A DNA stretch of 64,000 bases from Gentiana macrophylla (Eukaryota; Streptophyta; Magnoliopsida; Gentianales; Gentianaceae). Positions 21,702 through 34,029 of the stretch are shown here, piece after piece. The position numbers and the translations under genes were made by a program. The notes under the pieces are model-generated. The model ran no database searches. It was given only the letters and a program-made list of their open reading frames with translations, and was not told the origin of the DNA. Position 1 is the stretch's first letter. Each line of letters opens with the position of its first letter. The stretch is from assembly GCA_026214975.1 (NCBI GenBank), contig JAOBSW010000489.1:1-64000 (forward strand). The letters run 5' to 3'.

Positions 21702-23404
21702 TGCAGGTTTTTAGATCTAAACGAATTAGATCTACGCGCAGCGGATGGATCATGATTTATATATCAAAACACATAATTAAAGGACTTAAACTACTACAAG
21801 GGGGTTTAAGGTCATGTTACCAATAACGGGAAGAGAAGCCTTGATCTTCCGATGTGTTCTCCAAACGGCGGTTGGTGGACACCCTTCTTGATACACAAAC
21901 CTCCTTGATATGCAACACCAAGAAAAACTTAAAGTTTTTTCTTCTTCTAAAACCCTAGGCAAGAAAACTAATTTTTCCTCTCCTTTTACAAGTGGTGGTG
22001 GTGAAATTATGCCATCTAATTTCCTTGGAATAACTCTCATTTTATAGGAGAGTAAATCCTTGGCCTCCAAGTATTAATTAATTAAATAAATAATTAATTA
22101 AACAAAATAAAAAGATATTTTCCTTAATGACTAATTGTGACATGTATTGACCAATAGAAAATCAAATAACAAGTCATCCAACCAATCATGTAACAAGAAT
22201 ATCTTTTATTTTCCACATCACAAAAATTAATTCTTGTGATAATTAAATGATAAGAGGCGCCACTTTTAGGGTTAAAAGCCCACATAAAATGTCTTTTATG
22301 TGTATTATATTATTTAGCCCAACTAAATAATATGCATATCAATTAATTAGCCCCCACCAATTAATTATCAATGAGGCCCAAATAACAAGATTATCATCAA
22401 TTACGAGAAGCCACATCGGGACAATGGACCTATAACCAGTAGCTCAATAATTAATTATTCATCGAACATAATAAGTACATTAATTATTAATTCCGGGATT
22501 ACGCCACCATAAACCCAAATCGAACTCTACCGATTATAGATGTATACTTATACTCAACCCATAGAGTGAATAAGCGCCCATTGATATAATCACTACATAC
22601 GGATTAACCCTCCATAGATCGTCCATTCTCGAGTGGGAAGTCTCCGTGAACCCGACTTTAGAATATCTTATCCTTATTTACCATTAACCCTCGATGATCA
22701 ATTAGTACACATATCTCGACCAAGAGCTAATTAGTCAAATGTGAACTCCCGGGATCGATCACTTTCTTAGGGCTAACAAATAAGGGATCTGCCTCTCTAC
22801 TTCCCAGGAGGAAGGAATGGATTCCATGTCCGTGAAAATCGTAACTACTCACTCATCCGGAGATAGTGCCAATGAGAAGTGGCTTGGAACACATTATTTA
22901 AGTGAACCGTAACTAACACATCAAACACTACCCCGGGACAAGCAAAGATCCCGTGATCACCTCAGATTAAGGTTGATCCATATATGATCATCTAATGATT
23001 TAATAAGATTCCTCGATTACGGAATTATATCAAGAAATTCAGATTAAATCGGTCCAATCTATATGAATGCCATCATATATAAATGCCCCACGTAGGTACC
23101 CTCTACCGACAGTCCGGATAAGACTATCACACCCTAAGGTGTTCAGGCGCATTATTGGTGTTTTAATCAAGAGACCCTAAACTCGATTAAGTTCACCACG
23201 GACTAACAGATTTAAGTATACCACCACTAACTCAATCCTCACGTGTAATCCATACACCGAAAGTTAAGTGGTTACATACATATATACTTAGGGTTTGTAG
23301 CGAGTGTATTACTTTACAAGCACAAAGCAAGTAATAAGGTGAGATAAGTTACATCATTCATTAAAAACAATTACACAAATTGTCTTTCGGCACTACACCT
23401 AACA
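21702..23404 (-). repeat. LTR of the - strand copia element
   Basis: About 1.7 kb with TG...CA ends on the - strand (TGTTAGGTGTAGTGCC at 23404; ...AAACCTGCA at 21702). The U5 end contains a GATCTACGCGCAGCGG-like segment (complement near 21731-21746). A TATA box lies near 22040. The rest is AT-rich non-coding sequence. Confidence 0.7.
22039..22048 (-). promoter_or_regulatory. TATA box of - strand copia LTR
   Basis: CTATAAAATG on the - strand, followed by a leader that includes GAGAGTTATTCCAAGGAAA. It sits about 340 bp before the LTR end, a reasonable U3/R position. Confidence 0.5.
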
Positions 23405-23491
23405 ATCTCCCACTTGCACGAAATGACAAGCAACGATTGTTTTTAGAGCACACCCTTTCTCATCTTATTCACAACACTCTCCCACTTGCAC
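23405..23491 (-). other. two polypurine-tract-like sites in tandem
   Basis: On the - strand TGCAAGTGGGAGATTG (complement of 23403-23418) directly precedes the LTR, and a near copy, TGCAAGTGGGAGAGTG (complement of 23475-23490), lies about 70 bp upstream of it. The nearer one is in the correct place to prime plus-strand DNA. Confidence 0.7.
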
Positions 23492-25205
23492 TAAAAGCAT
23501 ATGAGACATATCCATCAATGCCGTACCTCCAAGCACTCGACTTGGTACCGATTAGTTAGGTTGTCGACTGAGACGATCTTTAGGATTGAAACGTTGCGGT
23601 CCTTCCAATCAGCGTGTACTCTCTCAATATGCTTTTGACTTCTTACAACCGAGAATATCCTTCTAAGCTATCTCTTCACCTGTTTTCACAATGAAGTGAT
23701 ATCGGCTTATCGGACGGGAATTTCTCCTGCACCAAAAAGGAAATTCTAAGCACTATGAGTAAACACCGAGCCCGAGATCAACTTAATGATCATCCTTAAT
23801 CGACTACGATCAATAATCGCTAGTAGTCAACCATATTCAAGTTTGCACCTGAATATACAAGCATATGATTCCTCGTTATCTAAAGATACTTGAGGACGTA
23901 CTAAACCGCTACTTATTGCTCGAATCCAAGATTCGATTACTATTGACTTGTTATAACTCGACTTGTGTTATCCAAGAGAGACTCTATCCCATTTTCTCTT
24001 TATCCGAAGATTTGGAGAATCATTCGAGAGGTAGGGTAGGACTACTCGATGAATGTTGCAACCGTATATGCATAATCATCTTATTCAATAAGATAGGTGG
24101 GATAGCCAATGACTCATTCTCGTGAATTTGACCGAATCAAATTCTTAGACTATAGTCCAATTCTCTCATCCACAGAATCTTGGCGTGTCAGTTTCCGACT
24201 TCAGATAGCACACACATGTTGTTTCCAACTGTTTCAGTGTTATCATTCATGAACACTAATACTACTATTTTACCAATATTGATACCCAGTCTACAAAAGA
24301 CTTATCAATATTCTGGTCAAGTCCACATATTTTAAAACATGCGACTTTTAATGACCGAGAGGTTCTCTTACATCCACAAAAGACATAAGTCCCGGCAAAT
24401 CAACTTTGCCATTTGTTCTAACCAAGACCCTTCGTTCGAATGAATCCGGACTGCTGTTTTACGGCAAGAAAGTCTCGAGGGAATCACCCCTATTTTTCTC
24501 GCTTAACGAAATCTAGCAAGACCGAGTGGTGAGAGAGTTCAAGGTCTGGTTAACTCTCTCCTTTTAGGGAATCACCCCCTAGACCACTCGGCTTTGTCTT
24601 TGAAAGTTAAACTTTCCTATTCATTCGACTCTTTCGGCGTAGGACCAATTACTCCCCCTGGGCTGAGACACTCAAGTGGTTTTACAAGAGGTTGAAGCAA
24701 TCTGGAGTACCAAAATCCATTCACATGGATAAGGTTTTCGAACCAACCTCTCTCGATCGTAATCCTATACACCCACACAAAGAGCCACAAGTTATCAATC
24801 ACCTCAAGAGACTATAAAGTCCACACAACCATAATGGGTCAATGGTTAAACCATACTCCCACTGCGTTCTGGGTGGATTGAAATTCTGATCTAGTAGTAT
24901 TTATCAGTGTAATCACCAACAACCGATGTTGGACGTGGTCTGATTAAATCAGATAGTAACTTCCTTTGGGTAACCGTACTCCAAGGTCTAAAGGTCATTA
25001 TTTATAGATTCTATCGGAAGAATTGTGACAAATCAATCTGTCACTTTCTGATCTCAAGAATCTTACAACCAACCTTCACTCGTCTCATTAAGGTATTTCA
25101 CGAACAGTCAAAATCTGAACGTATGCGCAAAATCTCCAGTCCTACCTTCAAGCATTAAATGCTAAATGCCTACATTTACGGAAGTGGTGTGAACCGAATT
25201 CACTC
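23492..25205 (-). pseudogene. decayed end of copia pol and 3' untranslated region
   Basis: On the - strand this stretch has no open frame longer than about 60 codons. Weak similarity to the copia RNase H end (EPLGH*KSHVLKYVD-like, near 24370-24330) is the only coding hint; the frame at 24617-24802 is not recognisable. It is interrupted on the right by the Athila LTR. Confidence 0.35.
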
Positions 25206-25530
25206 TGTTAAGGGTGAATTTATACGATTCATAACGTTATATTCTATGGTATTTTCCCCCGTATTTGTATGAATTTGCATAAGAAATGATTGTTTAATGG
25301 AAATATTGAGCAAATGATATTTTAAATAAGTTATTCGCAATATTGGTTAATTTTGGTGCTTTAACTATGATTTTTATGGTTATTTGGACATTATTACATT
25401 TTGCGATGTTTTTATGTGTTGTAGATACATGTAGGAGGCTTAAAAGATGATCAAAAGTTGATTAAGTTCGAGCTAGTTGATGATAAAAGAGATAAAGATC
25501 AAAAAAATCAGAATTCGATTATATCAAACT

Positions 25531-25720
25531 GGCGTCCAGGTTCCGTCCAGTGGACGGGCGTCTGATGAAGTGAACGAGCGTCCAGGGATGGGAAGTTGAT
25601 TCAGGAAGTTTGGACGCAGGAGTGGACGTTGGATGGACGAGCGTCTGATCATGACTCGGCCCGATTCGAAGTTTATTTGAAGAGTGGACAGCGTTCAAGG
25701 ATCCAGACGGGCGTCCGGTA
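25531..25720 (+). repeat. GACG-NN-CGTC palindrome cluster in LTR U3 (copy A)
   Basis: At least six occurrences of GRACG-NN-CGTYY-like words, e.g. TGGACGGGCGTC (25551), GAACGAGCGTCC (25573), GGACGAGCGTCT (25634) and AGACGGGCGTCC (25706). The centre on the + strand is GG or AG. The cluster ends about 30 bp before the TATA box. Confidence 0.85.
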
Positions 25721-25748
25721 GCCGACTTTGCTGAACCGACTTGAAAAT

Positions 25749-25759
25749 CTATATATAGG
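25749..25759 (+). promoter_or_regulatory. TATA box of Athila copy A LTR
   Basis: CTATATATAGG with a CAACCCTAAA-containing leader downstream, about 30 bp after the palindrome cluster. Confidence 0.7.
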
Positions 25760-26728
25760 CGGCTGTTTCTCAACCCTAAAGAGACCATATATACACATTA
25801 TTCGAAACCCTAAACCTAGGGGCGGCTTTAGGCTGCGTTTTTCTTCTTTTTATTCCAGTTTTATGCACTTAAGATCTAGATTAAATTAGTTACTTTTTAT
25901 GCACTGTTTCTGCAATTTTGAGTTGCTGAGGATGTTCAGAAGCTAAAAGCTTCATCAAACGAGTATTGGGAAGCCATCCAACAATTGTTGATTTCGTTTT
26001 CATCGATTATACTGTGAGTTTTTATTAAAGGTTGTTTCCTTATTCATGTTTAATATGTTTAATTGCTTTTACATCGGAAGATATGCATGTGTTGATTGTT
26101 TATTGTTGATGGAAATCTTAATAAACCTTAGATCACCATGAATAAGAATAGTAATTTGAATCTATCATAACGGAAGTTAATAGGTTTAATTGCTAGATTA
26201 TAAACGTAAAGTTTGCACCTTTGGTTAGAAAACGCGTTAATCTTGCATTAGAAGATAATAGATTAATAGATGAACTTTCTAAGGAATTAGGGTTCATATT
26301 TAGATAAGGTGAAACACAACCTAGATAAAAACCACAATATAATCGAGATAGGAAATCAATGCTTGTTGGATAGGTGGATCAATCCTCGTTTGTTCGTTAT
26401 ACACTTCATTTAAATCCTTAAAACTTGAATTTGTTTAGTTAGTTTACTTTTATTTGCATCTTAGATTAGTTAGTTAAAGGTTCGCAACCCGTATTCCTCC
26501 TAGCTTTGGACTATATCCTCTGTCTAGTTTTATTTTCAGTTTTGTTTTATCCACTATTTAGATTAGTTTCGTGACATAGTTTAGGTTAGACAAAAACTAG
26601 GAATCACAATTGTTCAGTTCCCCGTAAGATCGACCCGGCATTAACCGCTATTACTACGATCCTTATACTTGAGGTTAACCGGATTATTACTTGTTTGTTT
26701 TGTGTTAATAAAATCCGTGACAAGTTTT

Positions 26729-26746
26729 TGGCGCCGTTGCCGGGGA
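26729..26746 (+). other. primer-binding site for tRNA-Asp, copy A
   Basis: TGGCGCCGTTGCCGGGGA, complementary to the 3' end of plant tRNA-Asp, six bases after the LTR end. This is the typical Athila PBS. Confidence 0.95.
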
Positions 26747-26989
26747 ACCGGACGGTTGTCTAGTTTTTGTTTTTCGTTTTTCTGTTTGTTTTTGTTTTTC
26801 CTGTTTTTATTTCGTTTTAAATTCCTGTTCTTAGTTGATAAACGTTTAGGTAATTAGTTAATTAGGGTTTTAGCTTAGGGTTTAAGGTTCTCTTGTGATT
26901 AGTTCTCTTCTCTTCTCTTCTGTCTTTCTGTCTTATCTTCCCTTCTTTTCTGCAATTTTTCTGATTCTGTTCTGATTTTCCCGCTACCA

Positions 26990-27190
26990 AACGGGCGTCT
27001 GGGAAATTGGACGCCCGTCCGCTGGAAAATTATCAATTATGTTCTGTTTTTATTCACTTAGACGAGCGTCCATAAAATTTGGACGCCCGTTCAAGTATTC
27101 TTCCTTTCAGACGAGCGTTTGGACCACTAAACGCCCGTCCAGTCCAAATTCCACCCGGACGCCCGTCCAAACCCTTGGACGTCCGTCTGG
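26990..27190 (+). repeat. palindrome cluster between PBS and gag (copy A)
   Basis: About eight GGACG-NN-CGTCC words, mostly in pairs: an AG- or GG-centred one followed 10-15 bp later by a CC-centred one (e.g. AGACGAGCGTCC then TGGACGCCCGTTC). It lies in the untranslated leader upstream of the gag ATG at 27317. Confidence 0.85.
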
Positions 27191-27316
27191 TCCATTTTTC
27201 TTCAATAATTTTGTTTCCTTTTCTTCTTTCCTTTTCTTTTCTTTAGGTTTTTAATTTTTAGTTTAGGCTTTTAATTTCTTAGTTTTAGGCCGTTTCACTT
27301 GTTTTTGGTCCGGTTT

Positions 27317-29330
27317 ATGCAAAAACGGAGTCAAAAAGGTCCGTTATTATACACCACGACCCGAAGCGAACCGTAGTCCGCCAAACAGCGGATTTTCCGT
27401 TCTGCGGTTCGCGATGAGCCGAGCAAGATCTTGAAGATCAACTAGCCAAGGAAATCACTGATTTTGTGATAATGGCCGCTAATAATAGACGTACGTTGGC
27501 AGACTACGCCAGGCCAGGCGAAGTCAAAGTCAACCCGGCTATTGTTATCCCAGCCATTACTGCACAAACCTTTGAGCTAAAGCCATGACTTATCCAGATG
27601 ATGCAAAGATGCATCAATCTTTCATGGCTATCAATCGGAGAATCCGTGATACCCACTTACATACATTCTTAGAGATATGCGGTACTACACGCATCCAAGG
27701 AGTAAATGAGGATGCGATCAAGCTTAAAGCTGTTTCTTTTTCTTTGAAAGGAGAGGCTAAAGAGTGGTACACCTCTCTCCCCTCCGAATCTATTACCACC
27801 TGGGCCGAACTCGAGAGAGAGTTCTTGAGTCAATATTTTCCACCTTCAAAGACGGCCCAGTGTTTAAATGAAATATTCACTTTCTATCAGAAAGAGAATG
27901 AATCCTTCTTCGAATGTTGGAAGAGATTCAAGTCTCTTCTTAGAAAGTGTCCCCACCATGGCTTGCCACTGGAAAGGCAAGTCAACACCTTCTTTAGTGG
28001 ATTGACCGAGCTCACCAAAGGCATGGTCAATAGTTCTTCTGGTGGGGCATTTCTGAAGAAAACACCTGAAGAGGGATGGACATTGTTTGAGGACATTGCA
28101 AAGTATAACTATGCCCCCTCTTATCAAGCAATCCAAGCACCTCCTCCTCCCAAGGTTGAGGAAGTCAATTTGCAAAGTTTGATCGCCATGCTGCAGAAGC
28201 AGATGACAACACCTCAAGTTTCAAATCCGATAAATCAAACTTCTTCTTTTCCACGAATCCTCGTGTTACAGACGCAGCTTCTTTGTCGGTGGCCATATGA
28301 ATGGCCAGTGTCAATTTAATCCCCCTGCACCTTATCAAGTGAATGATGTTCATTATTATGGACAGTACAATCAAGTCACATGTCAGAATTGTGACGAGGT
28401 GGGGCACACTTCTAGATTCTGTCCTATGAACGGGCAGAATGCTGAAGTGAATGCATTCTATGGCCAGAAAAATCAAAGGTTCAATCAGTTTTCTGGCCAG
28501 AATAATTTTCAAAACCAAGGGTTTAGTCAACCTTCAAGTTTTAATCCTAATTCGAATTTTAATTTGAATCAAAATTTCAATAGAAACCCTGGTTTTAATC
28601 AGAACCAAAATTCAAAATTTTCCAATCCTACTCAAAGGTTCAATCAGAATTGGCCCGCCAATTCTAATTCTGCAGTCCAAAGTCGGCCCAGCCAGCCCTA
28701 TTCTCCAAATTTCCAAAACTCTCAAGGCCCCTCCCAATCTACCAATCTTGAAGCTAAATTGGAGGAGCAAAGTAGATCAATGAAGAATCTTGAGAGACAA
28801 ATTGGGCAACTGGCTGAACAGTTAGCTTTAGACCCCAGGCATTTGCCGATTTCACCGAGAAGAATCCAAAGGGTGGTCAAGTTGCTCAGGCTGACTTGAA
28901 CAAAGGCCCATGTACTGACCTCGTGCCATCAATTCAATACGGTAAAGAGGAGGCCAGTGCAATGAATCTGAGAAGCGGTACTCAAGTTAGTGGTCCTTCC
29001 CATCAGGGAAACCACTAGCCCCTCCTGCCATTGATAAGGCAGGAGGGGAAGCTGAGCACCTACACTCCCCTCAACTGCAAGAGAAAACTCAGGTGGCTGA
29101 TCCCCTGAGAGGTGAAGAAGTTGGTGATCCTCAAGTGGCTGATCCCTTGAGGACTGAAAAAGCAAGCGAAAGTCAGGAGGGTGATCCACGACTACAAAAA
29201 AATCTGAAAAGGCATTCGATGGAAGGATCTGGAAGACAAAGCTGTAAGTGCATCCTCAAAGAAAGTCTTTTCGAGAGTGACCTTAAGAAGCTTCCATTTC
29301 CACCGAGAAAGAGCAACATTCCTTGAGTGA
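27317..29330 (+). pseudogene. Athila gag, copy A
   Basis: The start ATG at 27317 (MQKRSQKGPLL-like) is conserved in copies B and C. Early frameshifts break the first 90 codons. The best stretch, 27585-28319 (244 codons), covers the retrotrans_gag domain: DTHLHTFLEICGTTRIQGV, GEAKEWYTSLPSESITTWAELE, LSQYFPPSKTAQ, RFKSLLRKCPHHGLPLE. After a frameshift, 28297-28899 has the zinc knuckle CQNCDEVGHTSRFC (CX2CX4HX4C), a long Asn/Gln/Phe-rich linker, and a coiled-coil segment LEEQSRSMKNLERQIGQLAEQL. A Lys/Glu-rich tail follows to about 29330. It would package the element RNA. Inactive here because of several frame breaks. Confidence 0.85.
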
Positions 29331-29339
29331 GGACAAAAA

Positions 29340-30100
29340 AGTACGAAAGGTCTTTGAACCTTTTGAAAAATACTCGAGGTAAATCTTCCATTATCGAAGT
29401 CTTGGTGAGATGCCTAAGTATACAAAATTCATCAAGGATGTTGTGTCTTGAAAAAAGAAGTTAGCGAGGCATGGAAAGGCAAATTGGTGAGGATTGCTCC
29501 ATGATTAATTATGAAGACTTACCAATTAAAAGAGGTGACCACTGGCAAGTTCAGTACTTACAGTATTAATGGGAGGTCTAGTCTTCCCTAATTCTTTGTG
29601 TGATCTAGGTGCCTCTATAAGTCTTATGCCAATGTCTCGTATGCAAGCAACTCGGTTTACAAAGCCTTCTAGAACCCACTACTATGAGTCTACAATTTAT
29701 TGATAGATCTTCTAAAAGCTTCAGGGATCCTGAAAGACGCGTTTTGGTTGATTGATAGATTTACCTTTCCAGTTGATTGGTATGTTTTAGATATGGAGAA
29801 AGATGAAAACGCTCTCACGATTCTTGAAGACCTTTCTTATCTACGGCCAGAGCCCTCATCGATTGCGATGGTGGGCAAGTGACTATCCGAGTTGGTGATC
29901 AAGAGGTGAGTTACAATGTCTTAAAGTCCATTCAAGTACCCTCGGCCCTCCAACCGGCTTTTCCATTGATTATATGACGGATGATTTCACCGATTATATG
30001 GATAAGCAAGTCATGGTGTAGGTTTAATATGAGCGATTGGTTGATAATCTAAATACCCATGGTGTGGTCAATCTAGATCAATTAGCGGTGATTTTGAGGA
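29340..30100 (+). pseudogene. Athila aspartic protease, copy A
   Basis: Blocks: MPKYTKFIKDVV (about 29409-29445), GGLVFPNSLCDLGASISLMP (about 29570-29630), FTFPVDWYVLDME (about 29759-29797) and VRVGDQEV-like wording (near 29886). The active site is DLGAS, with Asp at 29602-29604, the form normal for Athila proteases rather than DSG/DTG. At least five frame changes and stops. It keeps the Trp codon (VDWYVLD) that is a stop in copy B. Confidence 0.75.
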
Positions 30101-30104
30101 AGAA

Positions 30105-30905
30105 TTGTTGGAAGGAGAAGCTTTGGCGGTGGGACCACAGAGTGAACTCGGTGATATTGAGTTGAAAAGTGGAGATCTCAAGTCGAGTTTAGAAGACCCC
30201 CCTGCAGATTTGGTGTTGAAGCCGTTGCCTAAACATCTTAAGTATGTGTTTTTAAGAGAAGGTGACAAGCTTCCATTGATTATATCTGCCAAGCTTTCTC
30301 GTTTAGAGGAAATGAAACTAATCAACGTCTTGAAGAAAAATGAAAAAGCCTTTGGTTGGCAGGTAGGAGATATCAGAGGGATATCTCCGGACATCTGTAT
30401 GCACAAGATCAAGACGAATGAGGGTGCAAAATGTGTTAGACAGCCCCAGAGGAGGCTCTACCCTCATATGCAAGAAGTCGTTAAAAAGAAAATCATCAAA
30501 CTTCTGGACATGGGAATCATTTATGCCATCGCGGATAGTGAATGGGTTTCCCCGACTCAAGTAGTTCCCAAGAAAGGAGGAATTACGATTGAGAAGAATG
30601 AGAAGGGAGAGGAAATAGCATTGAGACTTGTCACTGGTTACAGAGTCTGCATCGATTATAGAAAGCTCAATGAGGTAACCATGAAAGATCACTTTCCCCT
30701 TCCATTCATTGATCAGATGCTTGGCGTCTGGCGGGACACGCGATTCTCATTGTTTCCTAGATGGATATTCGAGGATACTTCCGGATACCCATTGATCCGG
30801 TGACCAAGAAAAGACCACCTTCACTCGCCCGTATGGCACATTCGCTACTACAGCGAATGCCATTTGGTCTCTGCAATGCCCCACTACATTTCAATGCCGA
30901 TGTAT
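30105..30905 (+). pseudogene. Athila reverse transcriptase, N-terminal half, copy A
   Basis: An open stretch of 232 codons (30105-30803) covers the pre-RT connection (LPKHLKYVFLREGDKLP, IGWQVGDIRGISP-like) and the first RT motifs: QPQRRLYPHMQEVVKKKIIKLLDMGIIYAI, WVSPTQVVPKKGGITI, RLVTGYRVCIDYRKLNEVTMKDHFPLPFIDQML. After 30803 the frame shifts; FxMPFGLCNAP-like wording is seen near 30855-30890. The domain is then cut at about 30905 by an insertion and resumes at 37553. Confidence 0.85.
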
Positions 30906-30910
30906 GCTAT

Positions 30911-32790
30911 TGTAATACCTACTCCCGACCCTAGGTCCCACTCCTGGGTCATTCTAGGAGGGTTATGAAGCTCGCTTGCATGACTTCAATAACAAAACTA
31001 AACTCCTCAAAAATAATTCAATAAATCCACAGATGATTGATAATACCTCGAACTTTATTACAATATTACCACAAATCAATTGTACATAAAACACTAACTA
31101 TTTCCATTAAAAGATTACAACAAATAAAATCACAAGATTCATGACTAACTAACTCAATATGCGCAGTCTAATCCACAACATCAATTTCTTCCTTGGATCT
31201 CGATCAAAAAACCTGTACATATATTTATAAAAGAAAAAAAAAACAAAAGAGACAAAGAAACAAAGAAAACAAGGCGTCAGCAAAGGGCTGGTATGAGCCA
31301 CGTGTGCAAGTGTTATACTATATATATAATAATAATATATAAAAAATAAAATATCTTGATCAACTTTTAGAAATAACAACGGAAGTCTTTTATTAACTGA
31401 TACAACAAATGAAAAGTACAATTTTTAATATTGAAGTGCACGAGCATTAAGAAAAACATGTCGAGTTCATTTACAAGCACCAGCTTTGGCCGAGCCGATG
31501 AGTCAAGTACCGCCCTAACGCCATTTTACCATGGATTTCAACCGCACTTCACGAGAACTAGCCATGCCAGACAACTCCGGCCGATTGTCAGGGAAAAGAA
31601 TCAACCTTCACCGGCAAAACCTCCTACACGGCTCCACCAACCTCGTCCATGCCCTAGGACCCACGCACCAACCGTCGACCACTTGCTTTCCGGGTGTAGC
31701 ATGAATCTTCGGGGAAAGGTACCGTCCCCCACTCTTACGAGTGAGCACTCTAGCTCTTGTCGGAAAGACTTGAGTCAAGAGGCCCGAGACCGGTGACTAG
31801 CCGTTCTCCAAGAACAGTAACTCTAATCCTCCTAGCCACTAGAGCTTTGACACTTTCGTGTCACGAGCGAGCGAGCAAGTATTCCAAGTATCATTTTATT
31901 GTTTAAAAGATGTGCACTAGCTCAAAACAGTCGATTATTAATTAAACATTTTGCTTTAGTAATTTTTAAGAAATTATTCGAAAACGACTTCTGAGTTTAA
32001 AAGTTATATTCACTATACATAAAATACTTGAAAATAATATAAAACACATTTTTGGCTTTATATTAAAATAAAAGACTCACCTCTGGTCCGATCGACTAAT
32101 TATAAAGTACGGTCGATTGCTCAATCATAGATGCGAGCCACTCTATCATACGACTCTGATCCGACAACACCTATGGTGTCATCACTCATTTACTATTCTT
32201 GCATAGTGTGGCTGAGGTCACATAATTTCCCACTTTTAATTTGCCTATAGAGTAGATGAGATCATGTACACTTTTATAATTCATTTTGCATACCGACAAC
32301 AGCTCTATATGAGCATCCGATTGTAACTTGCGAAGTTGAATGCTATCAATCTGTGTTTCTCTCTTTTCTAATATATATTAACACCATCATTACCTAATTA
32401 ACACCATAAAACATAACTAACCCTTCCCATGTTCAACGTTCCACAACCTTTAAGACTATGCCGTTAAACAATTCTCTCGATCGAAGAAAAACCCATCTCC
32501 CTCTGGATGACCGTAATTGTGCCGTTTCTCCTGACTAACTTGTTACGACTCAATGGACAGATGGAAGGAGGGAAACCAAAAATCACAGTGTTTGCTGAGT
32601 TATATGCTGGCCCATCAAGGATTTATCAGAGATTAACTTCAAAGAGATTTAACAACATAAGTTGGTGGTGACGGCAAACTTCTTATTTTAGTTGCAGATG
32701 ATGGTGAAGATGAAAGAAAACCCTTTTTTTTTTCGAGGAAGAAAGAAAACTTAGAATGAAGAAAACTAATTCCCCACATGTATGTGTATA
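30911..32790. other. left part of the insertion, non-coding LTR-like DNA
   Basis: AT-rich with a GC-richer patch at 31460-31800 that holds one long but unrecognisable open frame on the + strand. A - strand TATA-like run (TATATATA) lies near 31320. It has the look of a long gypsy LTR. No protein similarity seen. Confidence 0.4.
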
Positions 32791-32805
32791 TATATACTAG
32801 TATGA

Positions 32806-32826
32806 AACCCGTGCGATGCACGGAGA
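32806..32826. repeat. short hairpin CCCGTGCGATGCACGG, possible transposon end
   Basis: The words CCGTGC and GCACGG around GAT form a small hairpin, preceded by TACTAGTATGAAA. Sequences of this kind are often seen at ends of plant DNA transposons. No matching second end was found to the right, so identity is open. Confidence 0.3.
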
Positions 32827-33739
32827 ACGTTATATTTAAAAAATAAACATCGAAGGAAAGTAATATGTTATAAAAAAATGTCGCGTTTAAACAAACTAAC
32901 ATATAAAAAATCATTTTATCCATAAAAATCATAGAATAAACTTAATTTGTGCAATAATGAATAAAAAAGTCTAATATATGTGGAAGTGTTTGATATATAT
33001 GTTGCCTGTAGTGAATAGGGTGGGAAAAAAAAAACTTAGGAAAAATTACATCCTGATGCTTAAATGCTTGTAATCTAAGTTTGAATTCGATAGTCGTGTT
33101 AAATTCAAGCTCGCAGTGAAGATGGTTCAAAGGGACAGAATACTTAAAACATCTAAGTCATAAGACTGATATCACTGTGCTTAATATTTAATTTATACAA
33201 ATAAATACTAACAAAAGAAAAAGCAACCAAAAAATGTGAGGATTTAAATCACATATATGGTGAGATGAAATCTGAAAAAAAGCTACAAAAGCAGTATCCA
33301 TAAAAATCAGGATTAGCGATATATGTTAAGCCGTCTATAATATATTTCCATTGTTCTCCAGAGGCCTATGAAAACATGCTCTCTTTGCAGCAACACTTGG
33401 AACAGTTGAATAGTAGCATATAACATACACAAAAATTGTACTGAGAATGACGTGCACCAAATATTAACTACAAATACCATTTTCTTATACTGTTAGGCAA
33501 TGTCTTTGACATTCAAAAAAATCTTATAGCCTATAGTGACATGGAAATTTTATGTTCACATGTTCAGTTCAATAAATATAAACATGCAGTCAGACTGACA
33601 TCCTAGCTAAATTTCATCTGAAGTAATTCATAGCCACCGCAGCTAGTTTTGATTGGTAAACCATAGCATGAACAAATGGAAAGCCTATCAAAGAAATACA
33701 GGCATAATAATCCAGTCCTTTATATTGCAGAGACTTACT

Positions 33740-33870
33740 GTACGAAGCCGTTTGACACCATTGCGGCCAGGGGCCAAGTGCCCATCATTTGCATTACCAG
33801 AAAGGGAAAATATGGAACATGAGCCCCATTGTCCTGTTACAAAAGGAAGTAAAACAATCAGGAACTATCA
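33740..33870 (-). other. possible exon-like fragment
   Basis: On the - strand a pyrimidine-rich stretch ending in TTTTGTAACAG is followed by about 100 bp of higher GC that reads open in more than one frame, ending near GTACAGTAAGTC, a plausible splice donor. The piece could be a captured exon. The encoded peptide is not recognised. Confidence 0.25.
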
Positions 33871-34029
33871 CTTTTACCACAACCAAAATAGGTAACGATG
33901 AAAATACAAAAGACTCCTTGCATATTGCACAACACATTGTACTGAGAACACTTATTGCTTTTACTATAATTATATTGTCATTCTACGATTGAAAAGCTGA
34001 ACGGTTGAAGCATAAGCACATTTGTCAAG

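Larger units (their letters stand above)
21702..25205 (-). mobile_element. 3' part of a - strand copia retrotransposon
   Basis: On the - strand an internal region (25205 to 23405) is followed by a purine tract GTGGGAGATTG and an LTR starting TGTTAGGTG at 23404 and ending at 21702. The internal part is decayed: only faint RNase H-like wording is seen (an EPxxHxKSxH pattern near 24340-24370 on the - strand). The element is inserted in the Sirevirus env-like frame (left flank AAGGA, 21697-21701) and is itself cut at 25205 by Athila copy A. Its gag and most of pol should lie to the right of the window. Confidence 0.65.
25206..26722 (+). repeat. 5' LTR of Athila copy A
   Basis: 1517 bp, TGTTAAGGGTGAA at the start and AAATCCGTGACA at the end. 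The same ends occur in the LTRs at 41693 and 60396. The second half (about 26030-26722) is strongly conserved among the three; the U3 part is less so. U3 carries the palindrome cluster and a TATA box. Confidence 0.9.

Noticed and set aside
25531..27190. Palindrome clusters as a CRISPR-like array
   Set aside because: Repeats are only about 12 bp, spacing is irregular, and the setting is a plant retrotransposon. They are interspersed palindromes, not repeat-spacer units.
30318..30692. 124-codon - strand frame over Athila RT
   Set aside because: It is the complement of a clear RT coding region on the + strand. Similar mirror frames over integrase (38430-38798, 57667-58035) and gag were dropped for the same reason.
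31431..31796. 121-codon open frame in the left part of the composite insertion
   Set aside because: It lies in LTR-like DNA with higher GC, where open frames arise easily; no domain or second copy.
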